41,102 bases of DNA from Lysinibacillus parviboronicapiens (GTDB lineage Bacteria; Bacillota; Bacilli; Bacillales_A; Planococcaceae), in assembly GCF_003049575.1 (NCBI RefSeq), contig NZ_PYWI01000031.1, positions 1 to 41,102 of the forward strand, written 5' to 3'. The notes under the pieces were generated by a model. That model saw nothing but the letters and a program-made list of their open reading frames with translations, was not told the origin of the DNA and ran no database searches. The stretch's first letter is position 1; every line of letters begins with the position of its first letter. Below are positions 32,651-41,102 of this stretch, in pieces. The position numbers and the translations under genes were made by a program.

Positions 32651-33833
32651 CAACCCTGTCTATCCGATAATGATTGCTATTGGTGTTGCCCATCTTATCA
32701 ATGATACGATGCAGGCAGTTATTCCGGCGATGTTCCCGATTCTGAAGAGTGATTTAGGTTTAACCTTTACACAAATCGGGCTCATTTCATTTGTGTTAAA
32801 TATATTTGCATCTGCCTTACAGCCGATTGTTGGTTTTGTTAGTGATAAAAAGCCGATGCCGTACGCTTTACCAATCGGTATGATTAGTTCATTTATCGGT
32901 ATTGCCATTTTAGCCTTTACAACACAATACTGGGTAATCATTATAGCTGTATTATTTTTAGGCTTTGGTTCAGCCATTTTTCACCCAGAAGGCTCTCGTG
33001 TATCATTTATGGCTGCTGGTTCTAAAAGAGGTTTAGCACAGTCTATTTATCAAGTTGGAGGAAACTCTGGCCAAGCACTTGCACCGCTTATTAGTGCTTA
33101 TATTTTAGACATTTTTGGGCAACGTGGAGCAGCGTTTGTTTTACTATTAACAACGTTCGGTATACTTTTATTAAGTAAGATAGCCAAATGGTATAAGAAG
33201 CAACTAGAGCAAGAACGGACATCGAATAAAAAGAAAACACTAGTTTCATCTTTACCACCACTTACAAAGAAACAAGTGGGCATTGCATTAACATTATTAT
33301 TTACTATTATTTTTGCACGATCATTTTATACAACAAATATTACGAGCTTTTATGTGTTTTATTTGATGGACCATTATGATGTGAATTTACGTCTCGGTCA
33401 AATTCTAATATTTACTTTTATGGCTTTTGGGGTCATTGGGACATTTTTTGGGGGGTCTTTATCAGACCGTATTGGTAGAAAAAATGTAATCCTATTATCC
33501 GTTGTGGTACCACTGCCGTTTTGTTTAGCACTGCCTTATGTACCATTATGGGCTGCGGTGATATTCTTAGTCATTATAGGGACACTTATTATGATTAGCT
33601 TCTCTGTAACGGTTGTCTATGCACAAGAGCTAGTACCTTCTAAAATTGGTACTATGGCAGGTTTAACTACAGGCTTTGCATTTGGTATGGGAGCGATTGG
33701 TGCGATGGTAATTGGTGTGCTAATGGATCATAAGGGGATAGATTTTACCATGATGGTCGTTTCGATATTGCCGTTATTATTATTGGTGGCGTTTTTCTTA
33801 CCAAAGGATAAACCAGCCTCAGCTCCTTTGTAA
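32616..33833 (+). CDS. MFS transporter, fosmidomycin-resistance (Fsr) type
   Basis: This 405-residue protein has about 12 transmembrane helices. The HLINDTMQAVIPAMFPIL start, SDKKPMPYALPIG loop, AIFHPEGSRVSF motif and C-half SLSDRIGRKNVILLS are those of Fsr-type exporters. Family members expel fosmidomycin or related small anions; the true substrate here is unknown. The start is uncertain between GTG 32613, ATG 32616 and ATG 32625, all with weak ribosome sites. A leader ORF overlaps the start. Confidence 0.9.
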   Translation: MTVMNRQIGNFNNPVYPIMIAIGVAHLINDTMQAVIPAMFPILKSDLGLTFTQIGLISFVLNIFASALQPIVGFVSDKKPMPYALPIGMISSFIGIAILAFTTQYWVIIIAVLFLGFGSAIFHPEGSRVSFMAAGSKRGLAQSIYQVGGNSGQALAPLISAYILDIFGQRGAAFVLLLTTFGILLLSKIAKWYKKQLEQERTSNKKKTLVSSLPPLTKKQVGIALTLLFTIIFARSFYTTNITSFYVFYLMDHYDVNLRLGQILIFTFMAFGVIGTFFGGSLSDRIGRKNVILLSVVVPLPFCLALPYVPLWAAVIFLVIIGTLIMISFSVTVVYAQELVPSKIGTMAGLTTGFAFGMGAIGAMVIGVLMDHKGIDFTMMVVSILPLLLLVAFFLPKDKPASAPL

Positions 33834-33872
33834 GGTTCAGACGGATAGAATGAGAAAAGTCACGGATAGACG

Positions 33873-33909
33873 AAACAACACGCCCTCAATAACAGGGGCG
33901 TGTTGTTTT
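33873..33909. terminator. Bidirectional terminator between MFS and Usp-like genes
   Basis: AAACAACACGCCC (33873-33885) pairs with GGGCGTGTTGTTT (33896-33908). It sits four bases from the convergent Usp-like stop and can serve both genes. Confidence 0.9.
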
Positions 33910-33912
33910 ACT

Positions 33913-34599
33913 TTATTGACGTAACGGTGATAAAAATTCTACGGGAAGATTGCCCTTATCAATAACGAAGCCCTCTGAAATATGAACTTCATGCATTTTA
34001 TCATTATACGTGAATTTGAAAATACCGTTGTCAAAGTCTGTGCCGATTTCTTTGAAGAAAATACCTTCGATTGAAACATATTTAGGACATGTAAATGCCA
34101 CCTTAAAGTCATCGTTCTCTTTAATTAAGTAAGCACGTACACCTTTTTCATATGTATCATTGGCATCATCTTCAGTAGGACGTTGAACCGCAACAATATG
34201 GAAGTCAACAAAAGGTACTTCTTTTAAAAGAACGTTCAGGAATGAGCCTTTTGTAATTTCCTCCCAGCGACTTTGTGCACTTTGACCTACGATAATTTGT
34301 GAAATACTATAATTCTTTGCCACCTCAGCAATGACCTTTTGTATAGGACGTTTTTCATTGTCTAACAAAATGAATTTTTCAACCTCAAGTTCTTCCGATA
34401 GGTCTTTCCACTGATCAATGTAACTGGATTTCTCCACGTCAAATGCATCAAGGGGTTGTGAATCGACTGAAAGAATATAGAGTGGGCAATCGAGCATCGT
34501 TGCCATTTTATGACCGCGACGAATTAGGCGCTCGCCATTGAGACCGTAATAAACGCAAACTAAAATACTTTCGTCTAATCTCCCTTTTACATGTTTCAT
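33913..34599 (-). CDS. KdpD/universal-stress-like protein
   Basis: This 228-residue cytosolic protein resembles the Usp region of KdpD (ESILVCVYYGLNGERLIRRGHKMATML, then IIVGQSAQSRWEEITKGSFLNVLL, which has the Usp-type nucleotide-binding GxSxxSRW segment). Kinase and membrane parts of KdpD are missing, so it is a free-standing sensor-like domain, with ~70 extra C-terminal residues of unknown kind (VRAYLIKENDDFKVAFTCPKY). GAGGTGTGAT precedes the ATG. It is divergent from the Mrp antiporter operon, suggesting a link to cation homeostasis. Nucleotide (ATP or c-di-AMP) binding is inferred only. Confidence 0.75.
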   Translation of the reverse strand: MKHVKGRLDESILVCVYYGLNGERLIRRGHKMATMLDCPLYILSVDSQPLDAFDVEKSSYIDQWKDLSEELEVEKFILLDNEKRPIQKVIAEVAKNYSISQIIVGQSAQSRWEEITKGSFLNVLLKEVPFVDFHIVAVQRPTEDDANDTYEKGVRAYLIKENDDFKVAFTCPKYVSIEGIFFKEIGTDFDNGIFKFTYNDKMHEVHISEGFVIDKGNLPVEFLSPLRQ

Positions 34600-35086
34600 A
34601 AAAAAATCACACCTCTTATCCTGTTGTTATTTTGTTATTTGTACTGCCGATTTCCGAAAAATTATCCTAAAACAGCTAAAACCGATGCAGTTACAGTGCA
34701 TTATGCACATTTATAATGTATACTTAAAAGTGTATAAAAGTTAATTACGATATATCGGAAAACCCTTGAAGAAATAGGCTTATCTCCATGCTCTATAGTT
34801 ATTTGATATATGCATTACGTGCATGTAAACCAATTGCCTCTATATGCCACATTATTATGCAGTGAGTTAAATAGATAGTCAAGTGTCATGATAAATTGAA
34901 ATTTTAAACGATAGGGATTGTCGTCATTTAAATTATCATTAGTTGAATTTATCGGGTACTTACGGGTGTTTAAACACCCGCTTACTCTTCGTTTTGAAGT
35001 ATTATCTTAACACCATTAGTACGAGATATAAATCCCGTTTTAAGAGAAATTCTGATATGTTAGTTCAGTTAGTAGGAGGTCTTCCT
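34600..35086. other. Intergenic region before mrp with two palindromes
   Basis: I find no gene here. GTGCATTATGCAC (34696-34708) and CGGGTGTTTAAACACCCG (34963-34980) are perfect palindromes; GCATTACGTGCATG and ATTATGCAGTG repeat parts of the first. The second could be a hairpin in a long mrp leader or an operator. No sigma-A promoter with good spacing and no known riboswitch core was recognised. An open frame from 34943 into mrpA lacks a ribosome site. Confidence 0.5.
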
Positions 35087-37501
35087 TTGGTTACAGTTCT
35101 CATTATGATACTTTTCCCATTTGTTTGTGCTGCACTTATTCCACTGCTATACAGGCGACTAAGGCGTGTTGCACACCTTGGCTGGTTTGTTTTATCCGTT
35201 CCAATCATATTGTTTCTTTTACTCGCTAGGTATATTCCTCAAATTGCCGAGGGTAAAGTGTTTATCCATACATATGAGTGGATTCCCTCTTTTGATATAA
35301 ATTTCACAACATACCTTGATGGACTCAGTATGATTTTCGCTTTGCTGATTACAGGTGTAGGTAGTTTAGTTATTTTATACTCTATTTTTTATTTATCAAC
35401 GAAAGAATCACTTCATCATTTTTACTGCTACTTATTACTATTCATGGGCGCAATGCTTGGCGTCGTCTTTTCAGATAATTTAATGGTGCTATATACATTT
35501 TGGGAATTAACGAGTGTATCGTCGTTCCTACTAATTGCATTTTGGCATCATCGTAAGGCTTCGCGTGCTGGTGCGCGAAAAGCTATGACCATTACTGTTT
35601 TTGGTGGACTTGCAATGCTAGCAGGTTTCCTGATGCTTTATGTTTCAGCAGGAACGTTTAGTATTCGTGAAATTGTGGCTAACGTAGAGGTAATACGTGA
35701 TCATACATTGTTTATTCCAGCATTATTACTTATTTTAATGGGGGCTTTTACGAAGTCTGCACAATTTCCCTTCCATATTTGGTTGCCAGACGCAATGGAG
35801 GCACCAACACCTGTTAGTGCGTATCTACACTCTGCGACAATGGTCAAGGCAGGTATTTATATAGTTGCTCGCTTTTCTCCTGTGTTTGGAGGAGAGGCAA
35901 TCTGGTTCTGGTTAGTAAGTGGCGTTGGTCTTGTAACATTATTCTGGGGCTCATTCAATGCGGTACGACAAACAGATTTAAAGGCATTACTGGCTTATTC
36001 GACAGTCAGTCAGCTTGGGTTAATTATGAGTTTATTTGGGCTTGGCTCAGTCGGACATTATTTTGGATATGCAGAAAGTTCAATTCTTTATACACAGGCA
36101 AGTTTTGCGGCACTGTTCCATCTTATTAATCACTCCACGTTTAAAGGGGCATTATTCATGATGGTCGGTATTGTCGATCATGAAGTTGGGACACGCGATG
36201 TTCGTCGTCTAGGTGGTTTGATGGCATTGATGCCAGTAACCTTTACAATTGCAGTTATTGGCGGCTTTTCGATGGCTGGACTACCACCATTTAATGGTTT
36301 CCTTAGTAAAGAGATGTTTTTTACTGCCGTGCTAGCCATCCGTGATGTCGAAGCATTTTCAATTGCTGATATGGGGCTATTGTTCCCAATACTGGCTTGG
36401 GTGGCAAGTATATTCACCTTTGTTTACAGTATGATTTTAATTGGCCGTACATTTTTTGGAAAATTAAAGCCTGATAAGATAGACAAGAAGCCGCATGAAG
36501 CGCCAGTTGGGATGCTAATCTCACCTATAGTACTATGTCTGTTTGTTGTTGGCATTTTCTTTTTTCCAAACGTACTTGGACATTATATTTTAGAGCCTGC
36601 CATGGCAAGTATTTACCCAACATTCCCAAGTGCAAGCGAATTAACGCCACATATCCATGCATGGCATGGCTTTAATGCTGAGTTACTGATGACATTTGGT
36701 GTCGTCATTGTCGGTGTTATCTTATTTAAAACATTCGATAAATGGAAACCACTATATCGTGTGTTTTCTCAAAAATATGCCTTTAATACCTATTATAATC
36801 GTATGATTGAATTTGGCGAAAATAGTTCAATAAAGCTTACAAAGCGTTATATGACAGGCAATCTCACACATTATTTTGTTTATATTTATGTATTTTTTGT
36901 GGCACTTATAGCGGGGTACTTTATATGGTCGGAAGCATTTGCATTTAACTTTGCGCAGGACTCAGCAGTTGAGTCGTATGAGTTAATTTTAGTATTTGTC
37001 ATGATGTTTGCGGCAGTTTGGATGCTTTTCGCTAAAGGTCGTGTAACTGCCATGCTGTTAAATGGTGTGCTTGGTTATTCCATAGCGTTCTTCTTTGTGA
37101 TTTTCCGCGCACCTGATTTAGCATTGACACAATTAGTCGTTGAATCTGTAACAACAGCACTATTCCTCCTAAGCTTTAAATATTTACCTGATGTAATGCC
37201 TGAAATCGCCCGTAAGAGAGTGAAGTGGTCGAATGCAGTCCTTTCCATTTTTGTTGGCGCTACAGTGACATTAGTTGGCTTAGCGGTTGTGCATTACGAT
37301 AAATTCAAACCAGTGTCATTGTATTTTAATGATGCCTATGAGTTAGCGGGTGGTTCGAATATTGTTAATACAATTTTAGGGGATTTCCGCGCATTTGATA
37401 CGATGTTAGAAGTTGTAGTTCTTCTTATTGCAGGCTTAGGTGTGTATACACTGACGAAACTCAAGCCGCGAAAGGAGGAGGCAGATCATGAAAATCAATG
37501 A
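35087..37501 (+). CDS. mrpA: Mrp Na+/H+ antiporter subunit A
   Basis: This ~804-residue subunit starts at TTG 35087, seven bases after GGAGG; the protein then begins VTVLIMILFPFVCAALIPLL like B. subtilis MrpA (801 aa), so the longer upstream frame is rejected. About 20 helices hold a proton-channel domain (LYTFWELTSVSSFLLIAFWH, KSAQFPFHIWLPDAMEAPTPVSAYLHSATMVKAG) related to complex I subunit NuoL, and a C-terminal MrpB-like part. It forms, with MrpB-G, a membrane complex that exchanges Na+ for H+, giving alkali and salt tolerance. It overlaps mrpB by 14 bases. Confidence 0.96.
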   Translation: MVTVLIMILFPFVCAALIPLLYRRLRRVAHLGWFVLSVPIILFLLLARYIPQIAEGKVFIHTYEWIPSFDINFTTYLDGLSMIFALLITGVGSLVILYSIFYLSTKESLHHFYCYLLLFMGAMLGVVFSDNLMVLYTFWELTSVSSFLLIAFWHHRKASRAGARKAMTITVFGGLAMLAGFLMLYVSAGTFSIREIVANVEVIRDHTLFIPALLLILMGAFTKSAQFPFHIWLPDAMEAPTPVSAYLHSATMVKAGIYIVARFSPVFGGEAIWFWLVSGVGLVTLFWGSFNAVRQTDLKALLAYSTVSQLGLIMSLFGLGSVGHYFGYAESSILYTQASFAALFHLINHSTFKGALFMMVGIVDHEVGTRDVRRLGGLMALMPVTFTIAVIGGFSMAGLPPFNGFLSKEMFFTAVLAIRDVEAFSIADMGLLFPILAWVASIFTFVYSMILIGRTFFGKLKPDKIDKKPHEAPVGMLISPIVLCLFVVGIFFFPNVLGHYILEPAMASIYPTFPSASELTPHIHAWHGFNAELLMTFGVVIVGVILFKTFDKWKPLYRVFSQKYAFNTYYNRMIEFGENSSIKLTKRYMTGNLTHYFVYIYVFFVALIAGYFIWSEAFAFNFAQDSAVESYELILVFVMMFAAVWMLFAKGRVTAMLLNGVLGYSIAFFFVIFRAPDLALTQLVVESVTTALFLLSFKYLPDVMPEIARKRVKWSNAVLSIFVGATVTLVGLAVVHYDKFKPVSLYFNDAYELAGGSNIVNTILGDFRAFDTMLEVVVLLIAGLGVYTLTKLKPRKEEADHENQ

Positions 37502-37910
37502 TGTTATTTTACGTACTGTTACGAAGGCTGTCGTATTTATTATTTTGACACTAGGTGTGTATTTATTCTTTGCGGGACACCATGCACCAGGTGGTGGTTT
37601 TATCGGTGGTCTTGTACTTGCTTCAGGTATTGTACTGCTCTATTTGGCGTATGACATTGAAACAGTGCACAAAGGGATGCCGTTTGATTTTAAGAAAGTA
37701 GCAGCGCTCGGGGTATTGCTAGCGACTGGAACAGCAGTTGGCTCATTATTTTTTGATGTGCCATTTTTGACGCAGACCCATACCTATATCGATGTGCCGA
37801 TTTTCGGGAAAATGGGCTTTTCGACAGTAACTATATTTGAAGCTGGCGTGGCATTAACCGTGGTTGGCGTAGTTGTAACAATTATTTTAAGTATAAGTGA
37901 GGATGAGTAG
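37488..37910 (+). CDS. mrpB: Mrp antiporter subunit B
   Basis: This 140-residue membrane protein has four helices and the conserved segment YLFFAGHHAPGGGFIGGLVLASGIVLLYLAYD. AAAGGAGG lies before its ATG, inside the end of mrpA. It is needed for assembly of the Mrp complex with MrpA and MrpC. Confidence 0.96.
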   Translation: MKINDVILRTVTKAVVFIILTLGVYLFFAGHHAPGGGFIGGLVLASGIVLLYLAYDIETVHKGMPFDFKKVAALGVLLATGTAVGSLFFDVPFLTQTHTYIDVPIFGKMGFSTVTIFEAGVALTVVGVVVTIILSISEDE

Positions 37911-37913
37911 CCT

Positions 37914-38252
37914 ATGGAGTCTTTAATACTAGTTTTAGTTGGTGTATTGGTAGCTGTGGCTACATACTTAATCCTCTCCAAGCAGTTATTACGTGTGATT
38001 TTAGGAACGGCTGTATTATCACATGCAGCGCATTTACTTATTTTAACAATGGGTGGTCTGAAGAGAGGCGATGTGCCACTTCTTGGTGAATCGGAGGGCC
38101 CGTATACAGATGCGCTTCCACAGGCATTAATCTTAACAGCGATAGTTATTAGCTTTGCAGTGACGGCGTTCGTGCTCGTTCTCGGCTACCGTGCCTATAA
38201 AACAAATGGTTCGGGAAACTTTGATGAATTGAGAGGTACACCGGATGAGTAA
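37914..38252 (+). CDS. mrpC: Mrp antiporter subunit C
   Basis: This 112-residue, three-helix protein is related to complex I NuoK (AVLSHAAHLLILTMGG, GPYTDALPQALILTAIVISFAVTAFVLVLGYR). It starts four bases after mrpB and overlaps mrpD by eight bases, showing translational coupling. Confidence 0.95.
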   Translation: MESLILVLVGVLVAVATYLILSKQLLRVILGTAVLSHAAHLLILTMGGLKRGDVPLLGESEGPYTDALPQALILTAIVISFAVTAFVLVLGYRAYKTNGSGNFDELRGTPDE

Positions 38253-39750
38253 TATTATTGTTTTACCATTAATTGTGCCGGTCATTACGGCCATCTTGCT
38301 CGTATTTATGCGTGAAAATGTTTTATTACAGCGCATCATCACTTTATTAACATTAGTTTTTGTAACGATTATCAGTATTGTGCTTTTGATGGAGATTCAG
38401 GTGCAGGGAGTAATGCGTATTGATTTCAGCGGCTGGCTCCCTCCATTTGGGATTTCATTTGTGGCTGACTCCTTTGCGGTACTATTGGTTTTAGTAGCCA
38501 ATATTGTTGCAGCAATTTGTTTGCTATATGCAATCTTTACGATAGGCGAACGTTATGAAAAAATGTATTTTTATTCGTTTGCCTTACTGATGATAGCTGG
38601 GGTCAATGGCTCATTTTTAACGGGTGATATTTTCAATTTGTTTGTATGTTTCGAGGTGATGCTACTCGCTTCTTATGCGCTCATTGCTTTAGGCGGTGAG
38701 AAAGTTCAGCTACGTGAGGCGTTGAAGTATGTGCTCATCAATATCGTCGCATCATGGATTTTCCTAGTAGCATTGGCGTTTTTATATGGAACGGTTGGAA
38801 CGTTAAATATGGCGCATATTTCAGTACGTGTTATGGAGACGGGCAATGATCCACTAATTACGACAGTTGCACTTATTTTCTTAATTGTCTTTAGCTTGAA
38901 AGCAGGTCTATTATTATTCTTCTGGTTACCAGGTTCATATAGTGTACCGCCAACTGCTATTGCCGCATTATTTGCAGCCCTTTTAACAAAAGTTGGGATT
39001 TATGCACTCGTACGTACTTTTACATTGTTATTCACAAATAATACAGAGGTAACACATACAGTTCTCGGTGTTATGGCAGGATTAACAATTATAGCGGGTT
39101 GTATGGGGGCACTTGCTGGTCGAGATGTGCGAACAATTGCTTCCTATAATGTCCTTATTGGGGTTGGTTTTATAGTAGCCGGACTTGCCATTGGAACGGA
39201 ATCGGCATTACAGGGTGTAACGTACTATTTAATGCACGATATGGTGGCAAAGGCAATGTTATTTTTAGCGGTTGGCATGATGATATATCTTACTGGTGAG
39301 ACCGTTATAGATAAAATGAGTGGACTCATTCGAAATTATCCCGTCTTTGGTTGGATGTTCTTTATAGTAATGTGTTCGCTAGCCGGAATTCCGCCATTAA
39401 GTGGTTTTTTAGGGAAGGTATTAATTGGACAAGGAGCTATTGAGGGTGGTAACTTTGTCCTGCTAGGTCTTGGTTTCTTATCGAGCTTAGTTGTCTTGTA
39501 TTCACTACTACGTATCTTCCTTAGTTCATTCTTTGGTGAAACAATTATAAGTCTAGAGGATGAAAAACCACTGCCGAGGCGAGTAGAGTTGCCAGTTATA
39601 TTGCTGGCGCTTTGTACAATTGCTTTAGGCATTGGGGCAGAGTGGATATCACCATATATTACGGATGCAGCTGAAACGCTACATACGCCTTCGATATATA
39701 TAGATGCAGTGCTAGACGGTGCAAAATGGCAAGGCGAGGTGAATGAGTAA
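38245..39750 (+). CDS. mrpD: Mrp antiporter subunit D
   Basis: This 501-residue subunit has about 14 helices and is related to complex I NuoM/N (NLFVCFEVMLLASYALIALGG, LKAGLLLFFWLPGSYSVPPTAIAALFAALLTKVG). It is the second proton-channel-type subunit, next to MrpA. Length matches the family. It overlaps both neighbours (8 bases with mrpC, 1 with mrpE). Confidence 0.96.
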   Translation: MSNIIVLPLIVPVITAILLVFMRENVLLQRIITLLTLVFVTIISIVLLMEIQVQGVMRIDFSGWLPPFGISFVADSFAVLLVLVANIVAAICLLYAIFTIGERYEKMYFYSFALLMIAGVNGSFLTGDIFNLFVCFEVMLLASYALIALGGEKVQLREALKYVLINIVASWIFLVALAFLYGTVGTLNMAHISVRVMETGNDPLITTVALIFLIVFSLKAGLLLFFWLPGSYSVPPTAIAALFAALLTKVGIYALVRTFTLLFTNNTEVTHTVLGVMAGLTIIAGCMGALAGRDVRTIASYNVLIGVGFIVAGLAIGTESALQGVTYYLMHDMVAKAMLFLAVGMMIYLTGETVIDKMSGLIRNYPVFGWMFFIVMCSLAGIPPLSGFLGKVLIGQGAIEGGNFVLLGLGFLSSLVVLYSLLRIFLSSFFGETIISLEDEKPLPRRVELPVILLALCTIALGIGAEWISPYITDAAETLHTPSIYIDAVLDGAKWQGEVNE

Positions 39751-40232
39751 TGGCAATGCAATTTATATTGAACTTGTTCATTGCAACACTTTGGTTGCTG
39801 TTGCAGGATGAAATTACACCGCAATTTACTACTTTTTTAATGGGCTTTATTGTGGGGATTGGTATTTTATATGCGATGCACCGTTTTTATGGTACGCAGT
39901 TTTATCTGCGTCGTGTGTTTTCAACCATTAAATTATTATGGCTCTTTAATTGGGAGCTGTTATTATCGAGTTACAGTGTGTTAAGACAAATTACAACACC
40001 GAAGTTGAATATTACACCGGGTATTTTTACGTATAAAACGGAGCTCAAAGGAGACTGGGAAGTAACGGCACTTGCCTTATTACTAACATTGACACCTGGA
40101 TCTGTCGTAATGGAGGTTTCCGAAGAGGGTGATTTGTTCTATATTCATGCAATGGATATTGAGCAATCTAAGGACGCAGTAATTCGTTCAATAGGAAAGT
40201 TTGAACAAGCAATAATGGAGGTGACACGCTAA
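39750..40232 (+). CDS. mrpE: Mrp antiporter subunit E
   Basis: This 160-residue protein has N-terminal helices and the conserved TPKLNITPGIFTYKTELKGDWEVTALALLLTLTPGSVV core. Its ATG overlaps the mrpD stop by one base (TAATG); a second in-frame ATG two codons on is possible. It supports full exchange activity of the complex. Confidence 0.95.
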   Translation: MAMQFILNLFIATLWLLLQDEITPQFTTFLMGFIVGIGILYAMHRFYGTQFYLRRVFSTIKLLWLFNWELLLSSYSVLRQITTPKLNITPGIFTYKTELKGDWEVTALALLLTLTPGSVVMEVSEEGDLFYIHAMDIEQSKDAVIRSIGKFEQAIMEVTR

Positions 40233-40516
40233 TGATTGAAAATGTTTTACTATTAGCACTTGCATTATTTAGTGTTTCGATTGCACTGTCGTTATACCGT
40301 GTCATTCGAGGACCATCGATGCCAGACCGTGCAATTGCACTTGATACGATTGGTATCAACCTTCTTTCGTCAATCGCTATCGTCTCGATTGTCTTACAAA
40401 CGAAGGCTTATTTAGAGGCAATACTAATTTTAGGCATATTGGCCTTTATAGGCACAATCGCCTTTACGAAATATATAGAAAGAGGTGTGATTGTTGAACG
40501 TAAATCAAATGATTGA
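40232..40516 (+). CDS. mrpF: Mrp antiporter subunit F
   Basis: This 94-residue, three-helix protein carries the conserved LYRVIRGPSMPDRAIALDTIGINLLSSIAI segment. It starts at TAATG overlapping mrpE and overlaps mrpG by 26 bases. Subunit of the same complex. Confidence 0.95.
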   Translation: MIENVLLLALALFSVSIALSLYRVIRGPSMPDRAIALDTIGINLLSSIAIVSIVLQTKAYLEAILILGILAFIGTIAFTKYIERGVIVERKSND

Positions 40517-40853
40517 ATGGACAGCGGTCATCCTAATTCTGATAGGCTCAATTGTTAGTGTTATTAGTGCGTTTGGGATGATTCGTTTGCCAGATGTTTA
40601 CACGCGCTCACATGCTGCAACAAAAAGTTCGACACTATCGGTCTTAACATGTCTTTTGGGCACATTTATATATTTTTGGGTACATGATGGTTATGTTAGT
40701 GTGCGCCTAATTTTAGGAATTACGTTTGTCTTTGTAACGGCTCCTGTAGCAGGACATTTAATCTGTCGTGCTGCCTATCGCTCGCGTGTCCCTTTAGCAG
40801 AAGGCTCCGGTGAGGATGAGCTGAAGTCCAAACTGTTTTCAGATGAGAAATAA
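40491..40853 (+). CDS. mrpG: Mrp antiporter subunit G
   Basis: This ~120-residue, three-helix protein has the family segment IRLPDVYTRSHAATKSSTLSVL and ends in VTAPVAGHLICRAAYRS. The start is one of two tandem TTG codons (40491 or 40494) after AGAGGTG; both fit. It completes the seven-gene mrpABCDEFG operon, in the same order as B. subtilis. Confidence 0.94.
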   Translation: MLNVNQMIEWTAVILILIGSIVSVISAFGMIRLPDVYTRSHAATKSSTLSVLTCLLGTFIYFWVHDGYVSVRLILGITFVFVTAPVAGHLICRAAYRSRVPLAEGSGEDELKSKLFSDEK

Positions 40854-40855
40854 GC

Positions 40856-40875
40856 ACAGACCTATTTGGGTCTGT
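40856..40875 (+). terminator. Short hairpin after mrpG
   Basis: ACAGACC (40856-40862) pairs with GGTCTGT (40869-40875). There is no T-run, so it probably acts only together with the terminator that follows. Confidence 0.45.
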
Positions 40876-40888
40876 TCAAAATGGAGTC

Positions 40889-40928
40889 AAAAGGTTTCGG
40901 GAATGCTGGTCAATCCCGAAACTTTTTT
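40889..40928 (+). terminator. Intrinsic terminator of the mrp operon
   Basis: AAGGTTTCGGGA (40891-40902) pairs with TCCCGAAACTT (40914-40924) with one G-T pair or bulge, followed by a T-run. Confidence 0.88.
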
Positions 40929-40983
40929 CTGTAATTTTCACACAAGTGAACGTTTGTAAAGTCCGTGTTTCTTACACTGTAGA

Positions 40984-41020
40984 CAAAAGCCATCGAGAAG
41001 TTCACTCTCGATGGCTTTTG
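40984..41020. terminator. Bidirectional terminator at the window's end
   Basis: CAAAAGCCATCGAGA (40984-40998) pairs perfectly with TCTCGATGGCTTTTG (41006-41020), a 15-bp stem. It sits directly behind the minus-strand stop at 41021 and so is the likely terminator of that gene. Confidence 0.85.
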
Positions 41021-41102
41021 TCATTTTTCTTTCTCTTTCATTTTTAATATTTGGTAAATTACTGCCGTATCCAACATACTCTTCGAGCATAGATGCTCTC
41101 TT
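41021..41102 (-). CDS. 3' end of an unidentified gene (cut by the window)
   Basis: A minus-strand frame gives 26 residues (REHLCSKSMLDTAVIYQILK, then MKEKEK) and stops with TGA at 41021-41023, immediately before a strong terminator. That position is what supports it as a real gene end. The protein family cannot be told from this piece. Confidence 0.45.
   Translation of the reverse strand, partial: REHLCSKSMLDTAVIYQILKMKEKEK

Noticed and set aside
34943..35086. N-terminal extension of MrpA from 34943
   Set aside because: GGAGG and TTG 35087 give a protein that starts like known MrpA; the extension has no ribosome site.
40938..41102. Longer minus-strand frame running through the last terminator
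   Set aside because: It reads through both arms of a 15-bp terminator stem; the frame stopping at 41021 just before the stem is more plausible.
1..41102. CRISPR array, prophage, insertion sequence or tRNA gene
   Set aside because: No regular direct-repeat/spacer pattern, no transposase, integrase or phage gene, and no tRNA cloverleaf was recognised anywhere.

Overview
The window looks chromosomal and comes from a low-GC, Gram-positive, Bacillus-like organism. The best guess is Lysinibacillus or a relative in the Planococcaceae/Caryophanaceae. This rests on Bacillus-type 23S/5S rRNA ends, AGGAGG ribosome binding sites, frequent TTG/GTG starts, A/T-rich intergenic DNA with intrinsic terminators, and genes resembling aceAB, hssRS, yxlEFG and mrpABCDEFG. 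I see no phage, integrase, IS element, tRNA or CRISPR array. Species identity is inference.

Layout. 1-403: end of an rrn operon (23S tail, 5S, two terminators). 415-5807: glyoxylate metabolism, with a LytTR regulator divergent from aceA-aceB, then a class V (glyoxylate-type) aminotransferase behind a leader terminator. 5876-7552: divergent O-methyltransferase and LysR regulator. 7682-9260: YtrA-type GntR repressor with a DUF1648-type membrane protein. 9279-11802: two-component pair closely resembling the heme sensor HssRS, followed by a HssR-like direct repeat and a small four-helix membrane protein. 12058-15536: LysR gene relic, a 13-repeat SEL1 protein, a GT2 enzyme lacking its DXD motif, and a CstR-type repressor. 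15722-18323: two tandem secreted or anchored transglutaminase-fold paralogues. 18377-24941 (minus strand): a five-gene unit of binding lipoprotein, ABC ATPase, fused ABC permease, argininosuccinate-lyase-like enzyme and BadF-type kinase, behind a long inverted repeat. 25148-28316: EamA permease and GNAT genes, then a PfkB kinase paired with a CX5R phosphatase. 28473-30557: yxlEFG-like ABC exporter under tandem operators. 30575-34599: deaminase pseudogene, HEPN-like/CBS protein, DUF421 protein, Fsr-like MFS transporter with an overlapping leader ORF, and a KdpD/Usp-like protein. 35087-40853: complete seven-gene Mrp antiporter operon. 41021-41102: the end of a minus-strand gene cut by the window.

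How the parts connect. The most informative links are regulatory. The operator TTTGTTATA-N7-TATAACAAA lies before the gntR gene and again, 20.8 kb away, before the yxlEFG-like operon, which also carries a second variant copy. This predicts that the GntR protein represses both loci. The HssRS-like pair reads directly into a HssR-like box and an uncharacterised membrane protein rather than the usual hrtAB exporter. The lyase/kinase/ABC cluster is the best candidate for an undescribed uptake-and-breakdown pathway, because its lyase departs from ArgH at signature positions and has no arginine genes beside it.

All calls come from reading the sequence and from remembered family features. No database search was run.
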